A stretch of DNA of 64,000 nucleotides from Salinibacterium sp. UTAS2018 (GTDB lineage: Bacteria > Actinomycetota > Actinomycetes > Actinomycetales > Microbacteriaceae). Within the stretch, counting starts at the first letter, position 1. Every line of letters starts with the position of its first letter. The notes beneath the pieces are model-generated. The model saw only the letters and a program-made list of their open reading frames with translations. It had not been told where the DNA came from and made no database searches. The position numbers and the translations under genes are program-made. Below are positions 1 through 7,574 of the stretch, one piece after another. The DNA lies in NCBI RefSeq assembly GCF_004118935.1, contig NZ_CP035375.1, positions 1,364,001 to 1,428,000 of the forward strand. The letters are read 5' to 3'.

Positions 1-1
1 C

Positions 2-37
2 GAGAAAGCTCTCGCCGCCGTCGCCGCGATCAAATAG
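2..37 (+). CDS. C-terminal end of a second phosphate-binding protein (partial)
   Basis: The first bases of the window read in frame EKALAAVAAIK followed by TAG. This nearly matches the last residues of the complete PstS just downstream (EKAQAAVDAIK). The upstream gene is therefore probably a tandem pstS paralogue cut by the left edge. Only twelve codons are visible, so the call rests on this tail match and on its position directly before pstS. A short CCCGG-gatt-CCGGG inverted repeat (46-59) follows the stop and has no T-run. Confidence 0.6.
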   Translation, partial: EKALAAVAAIK

Positions 38-85
38 CTCACATCCCCGGGATTCCGGGACCGCACTTCGTGGTGTTGATGGGTC

Positions 86-107
86 GTTTACCTCCCGTTT
101 ACCTAAC
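86..107 (+). promoter_or_regulatory. PHO-box-like direct repeat upstream of pstS
   Basis: Two adjacent 11-base units, GTTTACCTCCC and GTTTACCTAAC, lie about 90 bases before the pstS start. A weaker third unit (GTTGATGGGTC) abuts them at 75-85. Actinobacterial PhoP binds tandem 11-base units starting GTTCACC, so this looks like the phosphate-starvation operator of the pst operon. Seen: the repeat and its place. Inferred: PhoP binding. Confidence 0.6.
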
Positions 108-196
108 CGGGCGAGAGTGGCTACCTGCCGTGCCTAAGTTTTCTATTTGGGTCGCACCGACCTGAAACCTGAAATCAACATCCCGAAGGGAAAACT

Positions 197-1294
197 GTGA
201 ACTTCAAGCGTCTTGGCACCATCGGTGCCATTGCTATCGCAGGCACCATCCTCCTCTCATCGTGCGCAGCAGCAACTGCCGACAACGGCAGCGGTGACGA
301 GAACATGTCCGACCTCACCGGCACGCTCGTTGGCGCTGGCGCATCGTCGCAGCAGTCAGCTCAAGAGGCCTGGGTTGCTGGATTCCAGACCGCAAACGAG
401 AACGTCACGGTTGAATACGACCCCATCGGCTCCGGCGGCGGACGCGACACGTTCATCGGCGGCGGAAGCCTCTTCGCTGGTTCTGACCGCGCGTTCAAGA
501 GCGAAGAAATTGACGAAGACAACTTCGCTTCGTGTGTTCCCGGCACCGGCATCCTCGAGATCCCTGCCTACATCTCCCCCATCGCGATCATCTTCAACCT
601 CGAGGGTGTTGACTCGCTCAACCTCGACGCTGACACGATCGCCGGAATCTTCAACGGCTCAGTCACCAAGTGGAACGACGCAGCCATCGTTGCTCAGAAC
701 GACGGCGTGACGCTGCCCGACCTGAACATCACCGCAGTCCACCGCGCCGATGACTCGGGAACGACCGCAAACTTCACCGACTACCTGTCGGCTGCTGCTC
801 CCTCGGTCTGGACCGTCGGATCGATCGAGACCTGGCCCACTGAGTTCGGTGGCGAGGGTGCTCCTCAGACCTCGGGTCTCGTTGACGCCGTCACCAACGG
901 AACCGGAACCATCGGTTACGCCGACGCATCGCGCGCCGGTGACCTCGGAACCGTTTCCGTCAAGGTTGGCGACGAGTACGTTCCTTACTCCCCCGAAGCT
1001 GCAGCGGCAATCGTTGACGCCTCGCCCTTCGCAGAAGGCCGCGGCGAAACTGACTTCGCTCTTGAGCTTGACCGCGCATCCGACGCCTCGGGTGTGTACC
1101 CGGTCGTTCTGATCAGCTACCTCATCGGGTGCAACGAGTACGCCTCGAGCGACAATGTTGACCTGGTGAAGGCCTACATGTCCTACATCATCAGCCCTGA
1201 GGGCCAGGATGTTGCAGCAGCTTCTGCTGGTTCCGCCCCGATCTCCTCGACGCTGTTCGAGAAGGCACAGGCTGCGGTAGACGCTATCAAGTAA
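197..1294 (+). CDS. pstS: Phosphate ABC transporter substrate-binding lipoprotein PstS
   Basis: This is the extracytoplasmic phosphate receptor of the high-affinity Pst importer. The 365-residue protein starts with GTG behind a GAAGGGA ribosome site. It has a lipoprotein signal with lipobox LLSSC (Cys23). Family motifs visible are GAGASSQQ near residue 47, YDPIGSGGGRD near 75, IFNGSVTKWND near 151 and HRADDSGTT near 181, which form the phosphate-binding folds. It leads pstC, pstA and pstB on the same strand. A hairpin between pstS and pstC probably lets pstS be made in excess, and a PHO-box-like repeat lies upstream. The tail of a paralogue precedes it. Confidence 0.95.
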   Translation: MNFKRLGTIGAIAIAGTILLSSCAAATADNGSGDENMSDLTGTLVGAGASSQQSAQEAWVAGFQTANENVTVEYDPIGSGGGRDTFIGGGSLFAGSDRAFKSEEIDEDNFASCVPGTGILEIPAYISPIAIIFNLEGVDSLNLDADTIAGIFNGSVTKWNDAAIVAQNDGVTLPDLNITAVHRADDSGTTANFTDYLSAAAPSVWTVGSIETWPTEFGGEGAPQTSGLVDAVTNGTGTIGYADASRAGDLGTVSVKVGDEYVPYSPEAAAAIVDASPFAEGRGETDFALELDRASDASGVYPVVLISYLIGCNEYASSDNVDLVKAYMSYIISPEGQDVAAASAGSAPISSTLFEKAQAAVDAIK

Positions 1295-1311
1295 CACTCT
1301 GAGTCTGCTTC

Positions 1312-1338
1312 GACCCCGTTGCTACTGGCAGCGGGGTC
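1312..1338 (+). terminator. Hairpin between pstS and pstC (likely attenuator or mRNA stabiliser)
   Basis: GACCCCGTTGC (1312-1322) pairs with GCAGCGGGGTC (1328-1338) over 11 base pairs with one G-U pair and a five-base loop. It lies 18 bases after the pstS stop and has no strong T-run. It is therefore more likely a processing or partial termination signal than a full stop. Such hairpins behind binding-protein genes commonly give excess of the receptor over the permease. Confidence 0.6.
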
Positions 1339-1451
1339 GGGCAGACTTTGCTCTGGGCGGCGTGAATTCGTTCGTCCAGAAACCCGCATGACCACAGCAC
1401 GACCTCAGCACGACACACCAAGCCACGCCAGGGATAAGGGATACTCGACAC

Positions 1452-2396
1452 ATGACCTCGACTGCGGCCCCCCGTATACGCGCGAAGCAGCGCCCCGGAG
1501 ACCGCCTCTTCTCAGGTACAGCCCTCACCGCCGGCGCGTTGATCCTCGCGATCCTCGCCGCTGTCGCGGCTTTTCTTGTGTTGCAGGGTGTTCCCGGAAT
1601 CACCGCAGACCCCGAGAAGACCACTCTTCTTGAGGGAACAAACTTCTGGGCCTATGTTGGCCCCCTCGTGTTCGGCACCCTGTGGTCTGCCGGCCTCGCG
1701 CTTCTCATGGCCGTACCCATCGCCATCGGAATCGCCCTCTTCATCTCGCACTACGCACCGCGGCCATTGGCTGCAACCCTCGGCTACATCATCGACTTGC
1801 TTGCCGCCGTGCCCTCCGTAGTCTTCGGCCTCTGGGGCGGAAACGTTCTCGCCGTGGGCGTTCAACCCTTCTACTCGTGGCTCGTCGACAACTTCGGCTG
1901 GGTGCCGTTCTTCGCCGGCCCCGCCTCGGGAACAGGCCGCACCATCCTCACCGCCTCGATCGTGCTCGCGGTGATGATCCTGCCGATCATCACCGCCATC
2001 TGCCGCGAAGTCTTCCTTCAGACTCCCGTGCTTCACGAGGAAGCCGCCCTCGCTCTCGGCGCCACTCGCTGGGAAATGATCAAAGTAGCGGTGCTCCCCT
2101 TCGGCCGCGCCGGCATCGTCTCGGGTGCCATGCTCGGTCTCGGCCGAGCGCTCGGCGAGACCATGGCGGTTGCGATGGTGCTCTCGGCCTCGAGCGTGAT
2201 CACGTTCAACCTGGTGAGCTCGACAAACCCGTCGACCATCGCCGCGAACATCGCGCTGAGCTTTCCTGAGGCCTACGGCCTCAACGTGAACGTGCTCATC
2301 GCGACCGGCCTCATCCTCTTCGCCATCACACTGGTCGTGAACACGATCGCGCGCTACATCGTCAACCGCCGCAAGGAATTCTCGGGAGCGAACTGA
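1452..2396 (+). CDS. pstC: Phosphate ABC transporter permease PstC
   Basis: One of the two membrane subunits of the Pst phosphate importer. It is 314 residues long, with a hydrophobic helix at residues 24-46 and about five more helices. The permease coupling loop (EAALALGATRWEMIKVAVLP) sits near residues 197-216 and contacts the ATPase PstB. The ATG start follows an AGGGATAAGGG stretch. Its TGA stop overlaps the pstA ATG by one base, so translation is coupled. PstC is regularly paired with PstA, which follows. Confidence 0.95.
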   Translation: MTSTAAPRIRAKQRPGDRLFSGTALTAGALILAILAAVAAFLVLQGVPGITADPEKTTLLEGTNFWAYVGPLVFGTLWSAGLALLMAVPIAIGIALFISHYAPRPLAATLGYIIDLLAAVPSVVFGLWGGNVLAVGVQPFYSWLVDNFGWVPFFAGPASGTGRTILTASIVLAVMILPIITAICREVFLQTPVLHEEAALALGATRWEMIKVAVLPFGRAGIVSGAMLGLGRALGETMAVAMVLSASSVITFNLVSSTNPSTIAANIALSFPEAYGLNVNVLIATGLILFAITLVVNTIARYIVNRRKEFSGAN

Positions 2397-3478
2397 TGAC
2401 TACCACTACACCAGCGCGCCCCATCCAGAACGCGTACGCCGCCGGGCAACTGCCCCGCTGGGCTCCCCTGCTCATGTTGGTCAGCAGTCTTGCCACCTTC
2501 GTGGTGATCTTCCTGTTCATTCAAGCTGGCCAGCCCGCAAGCGAATTCAATATTGTCGGAGCGGTTCTCTTCGGCGTCGTACTCTATGCGGTCGTACTCA
2601 CCACCGTGTCACGGCTGGTTGAAGGCCACCGTCGCGCCGTCGACCGCCTCGTAACCACCTTGGTGACCCTCGCCTTCGTTATCGCGCTCCTGCCGCTGAT
2701 CTCGCTGCTGTACACCGTCGCCATCAACGGTTCAGCCCGTTTCGACCTCGACTTCTTCACTCTCTCGCTGCGCAACGTCGTCGGCGAAGGTGGCGGTGCT
2801 GCTCACGCCATCATCGGAACGCTGCAGATGACTCTGGCCGCCACCGTGATCTCGGTGCCGATTGGCCTCATGACCTCGATCTACCTGGTCGAATACGGTC
2901 GCGGCCGCCTCGCCCAGGCCATCACCTTCTTCGTGGATGTCATGACCGGCATCCCCTCGATCGTCGCCGGCCTGTTCGCCTACTCCCTCATCGTGCTGTT
3001 CTTCGGCCCCGGCGTGCGCGTCGGAATCGCCGGAGCCGTCGCCTTGTCGGTGCTCATGATCCCGGTCGTCGTGCGATCCAGCGAAGAAATGCTGCGACTT
3101 GTACCGAACGAGCTGCGCGAGGCCGCGTTTGCTCTCGGTGTGCCCAAGTGGCTGACCATTCTGAAAGTTGTGCTGCCCACATCCATCGCGGGAATCACGA
3201 CCGGAGTCATGCTCTCGATCGCCCGCGTTATCGGCGAGACCGCACCGCTGCTCGTCGCGGCCGGCTTCACCAATAACTTCAACTACTCGCTGTTCAGCGA
3301 CCGCATGCAAAGCCTGCCGGTGTTCGTCTACAGCTCGTACATTTCTCAGGGCACCGACGCTCAGGCCTACATCGATCGGGCGTGGGCCGGAGCGCTCACC
3401 CTCATCCTGATCGTGATGATCCTCAACCTGCTCGCCCGCGTCATCGCCAAAATCTTCGCCCCCAAAACCGGTCGATAA
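2396..3478 (+). CDS. pstA: Phosphate ABC transporter permease PstA
   Basis: The second Pst membrane subunit, 360 residues. It is longer than the common PstA size of about 290 because of an N-terminal region with two extra hydrophobic segments (about residues 22-43 and 50-70), a variation seen in actinobacteria. The core carries about six helices, and the coupling loop (REAAFALGVPKWLTILKVVL) lies near residues 241-260. It overlaps pstC by one base, and pstB follows after 18 bases. With PstC it forms the phosphate channel. Confidence 0.95.
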   Translation: MTTTTPARPIQNAYAAGQLPRWAPLLMLVSSLATFVVIFLFIQAGQPASEFNIVGAVLFGVVLYAVVLTTVSRLVEGHRRAVDRLVTTLVTLAFVIALLPLISLLYTVAINGSARFDLDFFTLSLRNVVGEGGGAAHAIIGTLQMTLAATVISVPIGLMTSIYLVEYGRGRLAQAITFFVDVMTGIPSIVAGLFAYSLIVLFFGPGVRVGIAGAVALSVLMIPVVVRSSEEMLRLVPNELREAAFALGVPKWLTILKVVLPTSIAGITTGVMLSIARVIGETAPLLVAAGFTNNFNYSLFSDRMQSLPVFVYSSYISQGTDAQAYIDRAWAGALTLILIVMILNLLARVIAKIFAPKTGR

Positions 3479-3496
3479 CCGAAGGAACCCTAACTC

Positions 3497-4276
3497 GTGT
3501 CAAAGCGTATTGAAGTCAATGATCTCAACGTCTACTACAGCAAGTTTCGCGCTGTAGAGGGCGTCTCGCTCACGATTGAGCCCCGCACGGTTACCGCCTT
3601 CATCGGTCCATCCGGTTGTGGCAAGTCGACCTTCCTGCGCACGCTCAACCGCATGCATGAGGTCATCCCGGGCGCTTACGTCGAGGGTGAAGTTCTCATC
3701 GACGGCAACAACCTCTACGGCCCCGGCGTCGACCCCGTGAACGTGCGTCGCCAGGTGGGCATGGTGTTCCAGCGCCCCAACCCGTTCCCCACGATGTCGA
3801 TTCGCGACAATGTGCTCGCCGGCGTCAAGCTCAACAACAGCCGCATCAGCAAGAGTGACGCTGACGACCTCGTTGAATCATCGCTTGTGGGCGCCAACCT
3901 CTGGAAGGAGGTCAAGGACCGCCTCGAGAAGCCAGGCTCGGGCCTCTCCGGTGGCCAGCAGCAACGTCTCTGCATTGCTCGCGCTATCGCCGTCAAGCCT
4001 GACGTCGTACTGATGGATGAGCCGTGCTCGGCCCTCGACCCCATCTCAACGCTCGCCATTGAAGACCTCATCGAGGAACTCAAGCAGGAGTACACGATCG
4101 TAATCGTGACCCACAACATGCAGCAGGCCTCGCGCGTCTCTGACCGCACCGCCTTCTTCAACATTGCGGGCACCGGCGCTCCCGGCAAGCTCATCGAATA
4201 CGACGACACCACCACGATCTTCTCGAACCCCAGTGTTCAGGCCACCGAAGACTACGTCTCCGGCAAGTTCGGATAA
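3497..4276 (+). CDS. pstB: Phosphate ABC transporter ATP-binding protein PstB
   Basis: The ATPase that powers Pst import. It has 259 residues, the usual length. Walker A is GPSGCGKST (near residue 36), the Q-loop lies in [11 protein letters not shown], the signature is LSGGQQQR, Walker B is [13 protein letters not shown], and the switch histidine is in VTHNMQQA. The start is GTG behind GAAGGAACC. It ends the operon, and a strong terminator follows. No phoU is present next to it, unlike in many pst operons. Confidence 0.96.
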   Translation: MSKRIEVNDLNVYYSKFRAVEGVSLTIEPRTVTAFIGPSGCGKSTFLRTLNRMHEVIPGAYVEGEVLIDGNNLYGPGVDPVNVRRQVGMVFQRPNPFPTMSIRDNVLAGVKLNNSRISKSDADDLVESSLVGANLWKEVKDRLEKPGSGLSGGQQQRLCIARAIAVKPDVVLMDEPCSALDPISTLAIEDLIEELKQEYTIVIVTHNMQQASRVSDRTAFFNIAGTGAPGKLIEYDDTTTIFSNPSVQATEDYVSGKFG

Positions 4277-4314
4277 CGAGCTTTCGGAGATCGCGGTTGC
4301 CCGCTAGCAACACG

Positions 4315-4350
4315 AAAAAGCCCCCGCGCCTTATCTGGCCGGGGGCTTTT
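4315..4350. terminator. Bidirectional rho-independent terminator
   Basis: AAAAAGCCCCC pairs with GGGGGCTTTT around a 15-base centre that itself contains GGCC/GCGCC pairing. The T-run on each strand fits use from both sides. It closes the pst operon (plus strand) and the DyP peroxidase unit (minus strand, ending at 4373). Confidence 0.88.
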
Positions 4351-4372
4351 CTGTTGTCTCGAGATGCGCGCT

Positions 4373-5647
4373 TTAGAAGAGGGTGTCTCCGATGTAGCCG
4401 CCGGGCTCGCAGCCGGGTGGAATCGCGAAGACTGCTGAACCGACGGGCGTGGTCCAGGTGTTGAGCAGGTCGAGCGTGTCGAGGGCTTTCTGCACGGGCA
4501 CGAACTGTTTGTCGACATCCGCTTGGAAGGCAGCGAACAGAAGGCCCGAGTTGGAGACGCTCTCGGCGCCCGCCAGCACGATGTCGTCGTAGTTATAGCC
4601 CCGACGGAACATCTTGTTCGCAGCCTCGTGCTCCTTGGCCCGACGAACGTGCGCGAACGCGGGGATAACGGGGAACCCGAGCCGGTCCTTCGCCTCCAGG
4701 TCGGGCTCATCGCCCTCCACGGTGCCGGTGAGGGGCGCTCCGGTGTCGAGAGTACGGCCGATGGTTTCTTCCCGGCCGAGGCGGTCGATCTTGTCCCAGC
4801 CATCGAGGTCCATGAAGATGCGACGCAGCACGAAGCTCGTGCCGCCCTCGAGCCACGACGGAACGTCGGTACTCCAGACGGCCTCGTTGAATTCTGTGGT
4901 GCCCGGCGTGGGATTGCCGGTTCCATCCAGCTGGCCGAAGAGGTTGCGCATGGTGGCCGCCGGATTCTCGGCTCCCGCAGCGCGTCGAAAACCGCTCTGC
5001 GACCACCGCGGCAGAGCAAAGCTGCGTGCGTCCTTCAGCAGCATGCGCGCGGTGTGGGTCACCGTCAGCGGATCGTTGGCAGCGATTTGAAGAAGCAGGT
5101 CGCCGTCACAATACGCCGGGTCGAGCTGGTCGATACCGAAGGCGGGTAGCGGGCGCAGCCAGTCGGGCGCCGACTTTCCGGCGAGCGCCACCACGCGCGG
5201 CCCGAAGCCAAAGGTGACCGTGAGCTGTGCCGGGATGACCGCGAGCTCGGGCTCAGAGTCAGCCAGCGCGGGCTGGCCTGCCGTGAGGCGAGCCGCGTCA
5301 TCCGTCAGCACGCCCATCAGCCGCCGCAGACCAGCGGCATCGACATCGTCACGCAGATCGAGCGCAATGAACACGGCGTTGGATTGCGCTGGCGTTTCGA
5401 TTCCGGCCTGGTGCGCGCCGTAGAAAGGCACAGCTCCCTCGAAGGCCTCTTGTGGAGTGAACTCCCCGGTGCCGCCGGGCTGGGAACCCTCACCGACGCT
5501 CGTCGGCGCGACCGATCCCGAAGTGTTGCCAACGATGCTCACTCCGGCTGCTGTTGCCGCGCCGACGCCCGCCGCGGCGGCACCGCCCCAGAGGAGGTGC
5601 CGCCGCGAGAGCCGACGCGAAGTGTCGGGCTCTATTGGTTCAGACAA
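4373..5647 (-). CDS. Tat-exported DyP-type haem peroxidase
   Basis: A deferrochelatase/peroxidase of the DyP (EfeB-like) family that uses a haem to oxidise substrates with peroxide outside the membrane. It has 424 residues. A twin-arginine signal (SRRHLLWGG, Arg15-Arg16) is followed by a hydrophobic stretch. The family GxxDG motif is in GQLDGTGNPTPG (near residue 240), and the likely haem-ligand histidine is in FAHVRRAKEHE (near residue 333). The start is TTG directly after the TAA of the PCuAC gene, with GGAGA upstream, so it is translationally coupled to it. The efeU and efeO partners of iron-uptake EfeB are absent, so a role alongside copper proteins is more likely here. Confidence 0.9.
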   Translation of the reverse strand: MSEPIEPDTSRRLSRRHLLWGGAAAAGVGAATAAGVSIVGNTSGSVAPTSVGEGSQPGGTGEFTPQEAFEGAVPFYGAHQAGIETPAQSNAVFIALDLRDDVDAAGLRRLMGVLTDDAARLTAGQPALADSEPELAVIPAQLTVTFGFGPRVVALAGKSAPDWLRPLPAFGIDQLDPAYCDGDLLLQIAANDPLTVTHTARMLLKDARSFALPRWSQSGFRRAAGAENPAATMRNLFGQLDGTGNPTPGTTEFNEAVWSTDVPSWLEGGTSFVLRRIFMDLDGWDKIDRLGREETIGRTLDTGAPLTGTVEGDEPDLEAKDRLGFPVIPAFAHVRRAKEHEAANKMFRRGYNYDDIVLAGAESVSNSGLLFAAFQADVDKQFVPVQKALDTLDLLNTWTTPVGSAVFAIPPGCEPGGYIGDTLF

Positions 5648-6235
5648 TTATTCGTTCATCTCCATGTCATCGTGGTCCATGTCGCCGTCGTCCATGTCCA
5701 TGTCCATGTCATCGTCGCCCTCGTAATTCTCGTTGGCACCCGAGTAGTCCTTGGCCGGAGCCGTGAACTCGACGGCGCTGCCGTCGTCGAGCGTGAGTGT
5801 GACAGTCACGTCGTCGCCCGCCAGAATTGGGTCGGCGACGCCCATGATCATGATGTGGTTTCCACCGGGCTCCAGCATGAGCATTCCACCTGCCGGTACG
5901 GTGAAACCGCCTTCGATCGGCTGCATAACCATGTCGCCCGACTCATTCTCGAGCGTCTCGTGAAGCTCGGTCATGTCAGACGCACTGGTAGTCGCCGACA
6001 CGATCGTGATGTCGGCATCGGTGGGGTTCTCGACCATGCCGAACGCGGCCGTCATACCGCTGTCGATCGCCTTGACCCAGGTGTCAGAAGTCGTGAGCGT
6101 GGTCGCCATCGACTCCATGTCGTCGGACTCGCTGTCAGTGGATGCCGTGGTCGAGCATCCAGCGAGAGCGAGCGCTCCTGCTGCGAGAACTGCGATCAGG
6201 CTGAAGGCGTTCTTGGTGCGTGTAGTACGAATCAT
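5648..6235 (-). CDS. PCuAC-domain copper chaperone lipoprotein with Met/Asp/His-rich tail
   Basis: Extracytoplasmic copper-binding protein of the PCuAC family, which delivers Cu(I) to cuproenzymes. The chosen ATG gives 195 residues with lipobox LALAGC (Cys27); an upstream in-frame start would bury the signal. The copper motif is visible as TELHETLENESGDMVM and NHIMIMGV, the H-x(n)-M-x(n)-H-x-M pattern. The last 30 residues are an unusual run of Asp, Met and His (for example DDMDMDMDDGDMDHDD) that could bind further metal. It begins 7 bases after the CopC gene and is coupled to the DyP peroxidase behind it. Confidence 0.85.
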   Translation of the reverse strand: MIRTTRTKNAFSLIAVLAAGALALAGCSTTASTDSESDDMESMATTLTTSDTWVKAIDSGMTAAFGMVENPTDADITIVSATTSASDMTELHETLENESGDMVMQPIEGGFTVPAGGMLMLEPGGNHIMIMGVADPILAGDDVTVTLTLDDGSAVEFTAPAKDYSGANENYEGDDDMDMDMDDGDMDHDDMEMNE

Positions 6236-6242
6236 TTCGGTA

Positions 6243-6815
6243 TTACTTCTTTCGTCGAATCCAGAACCATCGCGCTGCGATGACTCCGGCAAAAAAGGCG
6301 ATGCCAATTCCGGCACCGATAAAACTGGTGACAACGAGCGGGCTTAAGCTCGGTGTCGAATTTTCTGCAGTGGTTGTCGCCGCGTCATTCTCAGCCAAGG
6401 CTTCCTCGTCGAGCCCAAAAGTGGCCCCCGGAGTCTCCTGACCGACCGCAAATTCGAAGCTGCCCGAAATCGGGTGGCCATCGCTCGACACCACACGCCA
6501 CCGCACCTGATAGCTGCCATCGGGCAGGTCGGGAAGCAGTGGTTGCACGGCGGTGCGTCTCGTCACCTGCATGGGTCCGCTGACCCAGTCGGTGCCGTCG
6601 GCATCCACCACCATGGCGAGTTGAGTGATGTCCATCAGTTCACCCGTGAATTCGAGAGTGATCTCGGTGGGCGCGACCTCAAGCACCTCGCTCTCATTCG
6701 GAGTCTGCTCGATGATCTGATCATGAGCGGACGCCACCTGAGGCAACGCGAACACGAGCAGAGCAGCAAGAAACGCTCCCCCGAGTACGCGCGTACAAGT
6801 ACGCAGATACGTCAT
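6243..6815 (-). CDS. CopC-domain copper-binding protein, membrane-anchored
   Basis: A 190-residue exported protein with a signal peptide ending ASA at about residue 30. The mature protein would start with His, the N-terminal histidine that is a Cu(II) ligand in CopC. The second half of that site is visible as SSDGHPISGSF (Asp and His). One C-terminal helix (about 160-185) followed by RRKK anchors it with the domain outside. It is transcribed with the PCuAC lipoprotein and the DyP peroxidase. No fused CopD domain is present. Confidence 0.85.
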   Translation of the reverse strand: MTYLRTCTRVLGGAFLAALLVFALPQVASAHDQIIEQTPNESEVLEVAPTEITLEFTGELMDITQLAMVVDADGTDWVSGPMQVTRRTAVQPLLPDLPDGSYQVRWRVVSSDGHPISGSFEFAVGQETPGATFGLDEEALAENDAATTTAENSTPSLSPLVVTSFIGAGIGIAFFAGVIAARWFWIRRKK

Positions 6816-6923
6816 CTGAGTTGTCAGCTTTCCGTTGTCATTGCGGAAGCGCGCGCCGTGCCATCACGACAGGCGCGTGCGACCGCGCAGGGGCAGCACA
6901 AGACCACCGCACTGCAGAGAAGG

Positions 6924-7526
6924 TTAGGAGAAGACAGCGCTGACGGTCGGTGGCCCTCTCAGGCTGACAACGGAACGCAACGACTGGAGCGTTGCAGTGA
7001 TGTCGTCACGGCAGACCGCGCTTGCCTCCACCGTGCGTCGGATGACGACGGGAATGCCCTGCGGCGAAAAAAGTCGGCGAAGTTGGCGGCCAGCGCTCGC
7101 GGCGATCGAACCAAGAGCAGTAACGCCTTGGCGCAGGGCCACGATCGTGATGATGCCCGCGATGATGTGGCCGGCGGTCATGGCACCGGCGCCGTGCGCT
7201 CCGTGGTTGATCGCCCCGGTGGCCGCCGAGAAGGCGACGTCATGATGCCCGACCGACTGGGCAACGACGTTAGCGGGATTGCCGATGACCGCGAAAACGG
7301 TATGGAAGAAGGTTTGAGCAATCGTGACCGCCACCGCGACGCGGGTCAGCGACATCCGCTTACCGACGAGCGGGATGCTGATGAGCGCGGCGAAAGTGAG
7401 GGCAAGAACGAGAGCTACCCAGCTGGGGGCGCTGCCGCCGCCAAAAATGTGGGCAGTAGCGGCGATGAACACCGAGAAGGCAGCGACGATCAGCGCGCGG
7501 AGAACTTGGGTTCCCCTGCCGATCAT
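6924..7526 (-). CDS. Membrane protein with histidine-rich loop (unrecognised)
   Basis: I do not recognise a named family. The 200-residue protein shows about four hydrophobic segments (near 10-28, 33-52, 60-82 and 117-132). A loop with clustered histidines (VGHHDVAF, INHGAHGAGAMTAGHI, near residues 92-121) precedes a basic C-terminal tail of about 65 residues. The histidines and the CopC/PCuAC neighbours suggest metal or haem contact, but that is inference. The ATG has a GGGAG ribosome site. It sits 108 bases before CopC on the same strand. Confidence 0.55.
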   Translation of the reverse strand: MIGRGTQVLRALIVAAFSVFIAATAHIFGGGSAPSWVALVLALTFAALISIPLVGKRMSLTRVAVAVTIAQTFFHTVFAVIGNPANVVAQSVGHHDVAFSAATGAINHGAHGAGAMTAGHIIAGIITIVALRQGVTALGSIAASAGRQLRRLFSPQGIPVVIRRTVEASAVCRDDITATLQSLRSVVSLRGPPTVSAVFS

Positions 7527-7542
7527 GATTACTCCCTAGGTA

Positions 7543-7568
7543 GTCGAGCCTCGCCTCCGAGGCTCGAC
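7543..7568. terminator. Perfect 11-bp hairpin after rskA
   Basis: GTCGAGCCTCG and CGAGGCTCGAC pair perfectly around a four-base loop. It lies between the rskA stop and the ribosome site of the next reverse-strand gene. No T-run follows on the minus strand (CTACC). It may be a weak terminator or a processing site that separates sigK-rskA expression from the copper genes. Confidence 0.55.
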
Positions 7569-7574
7569 ACCAGT

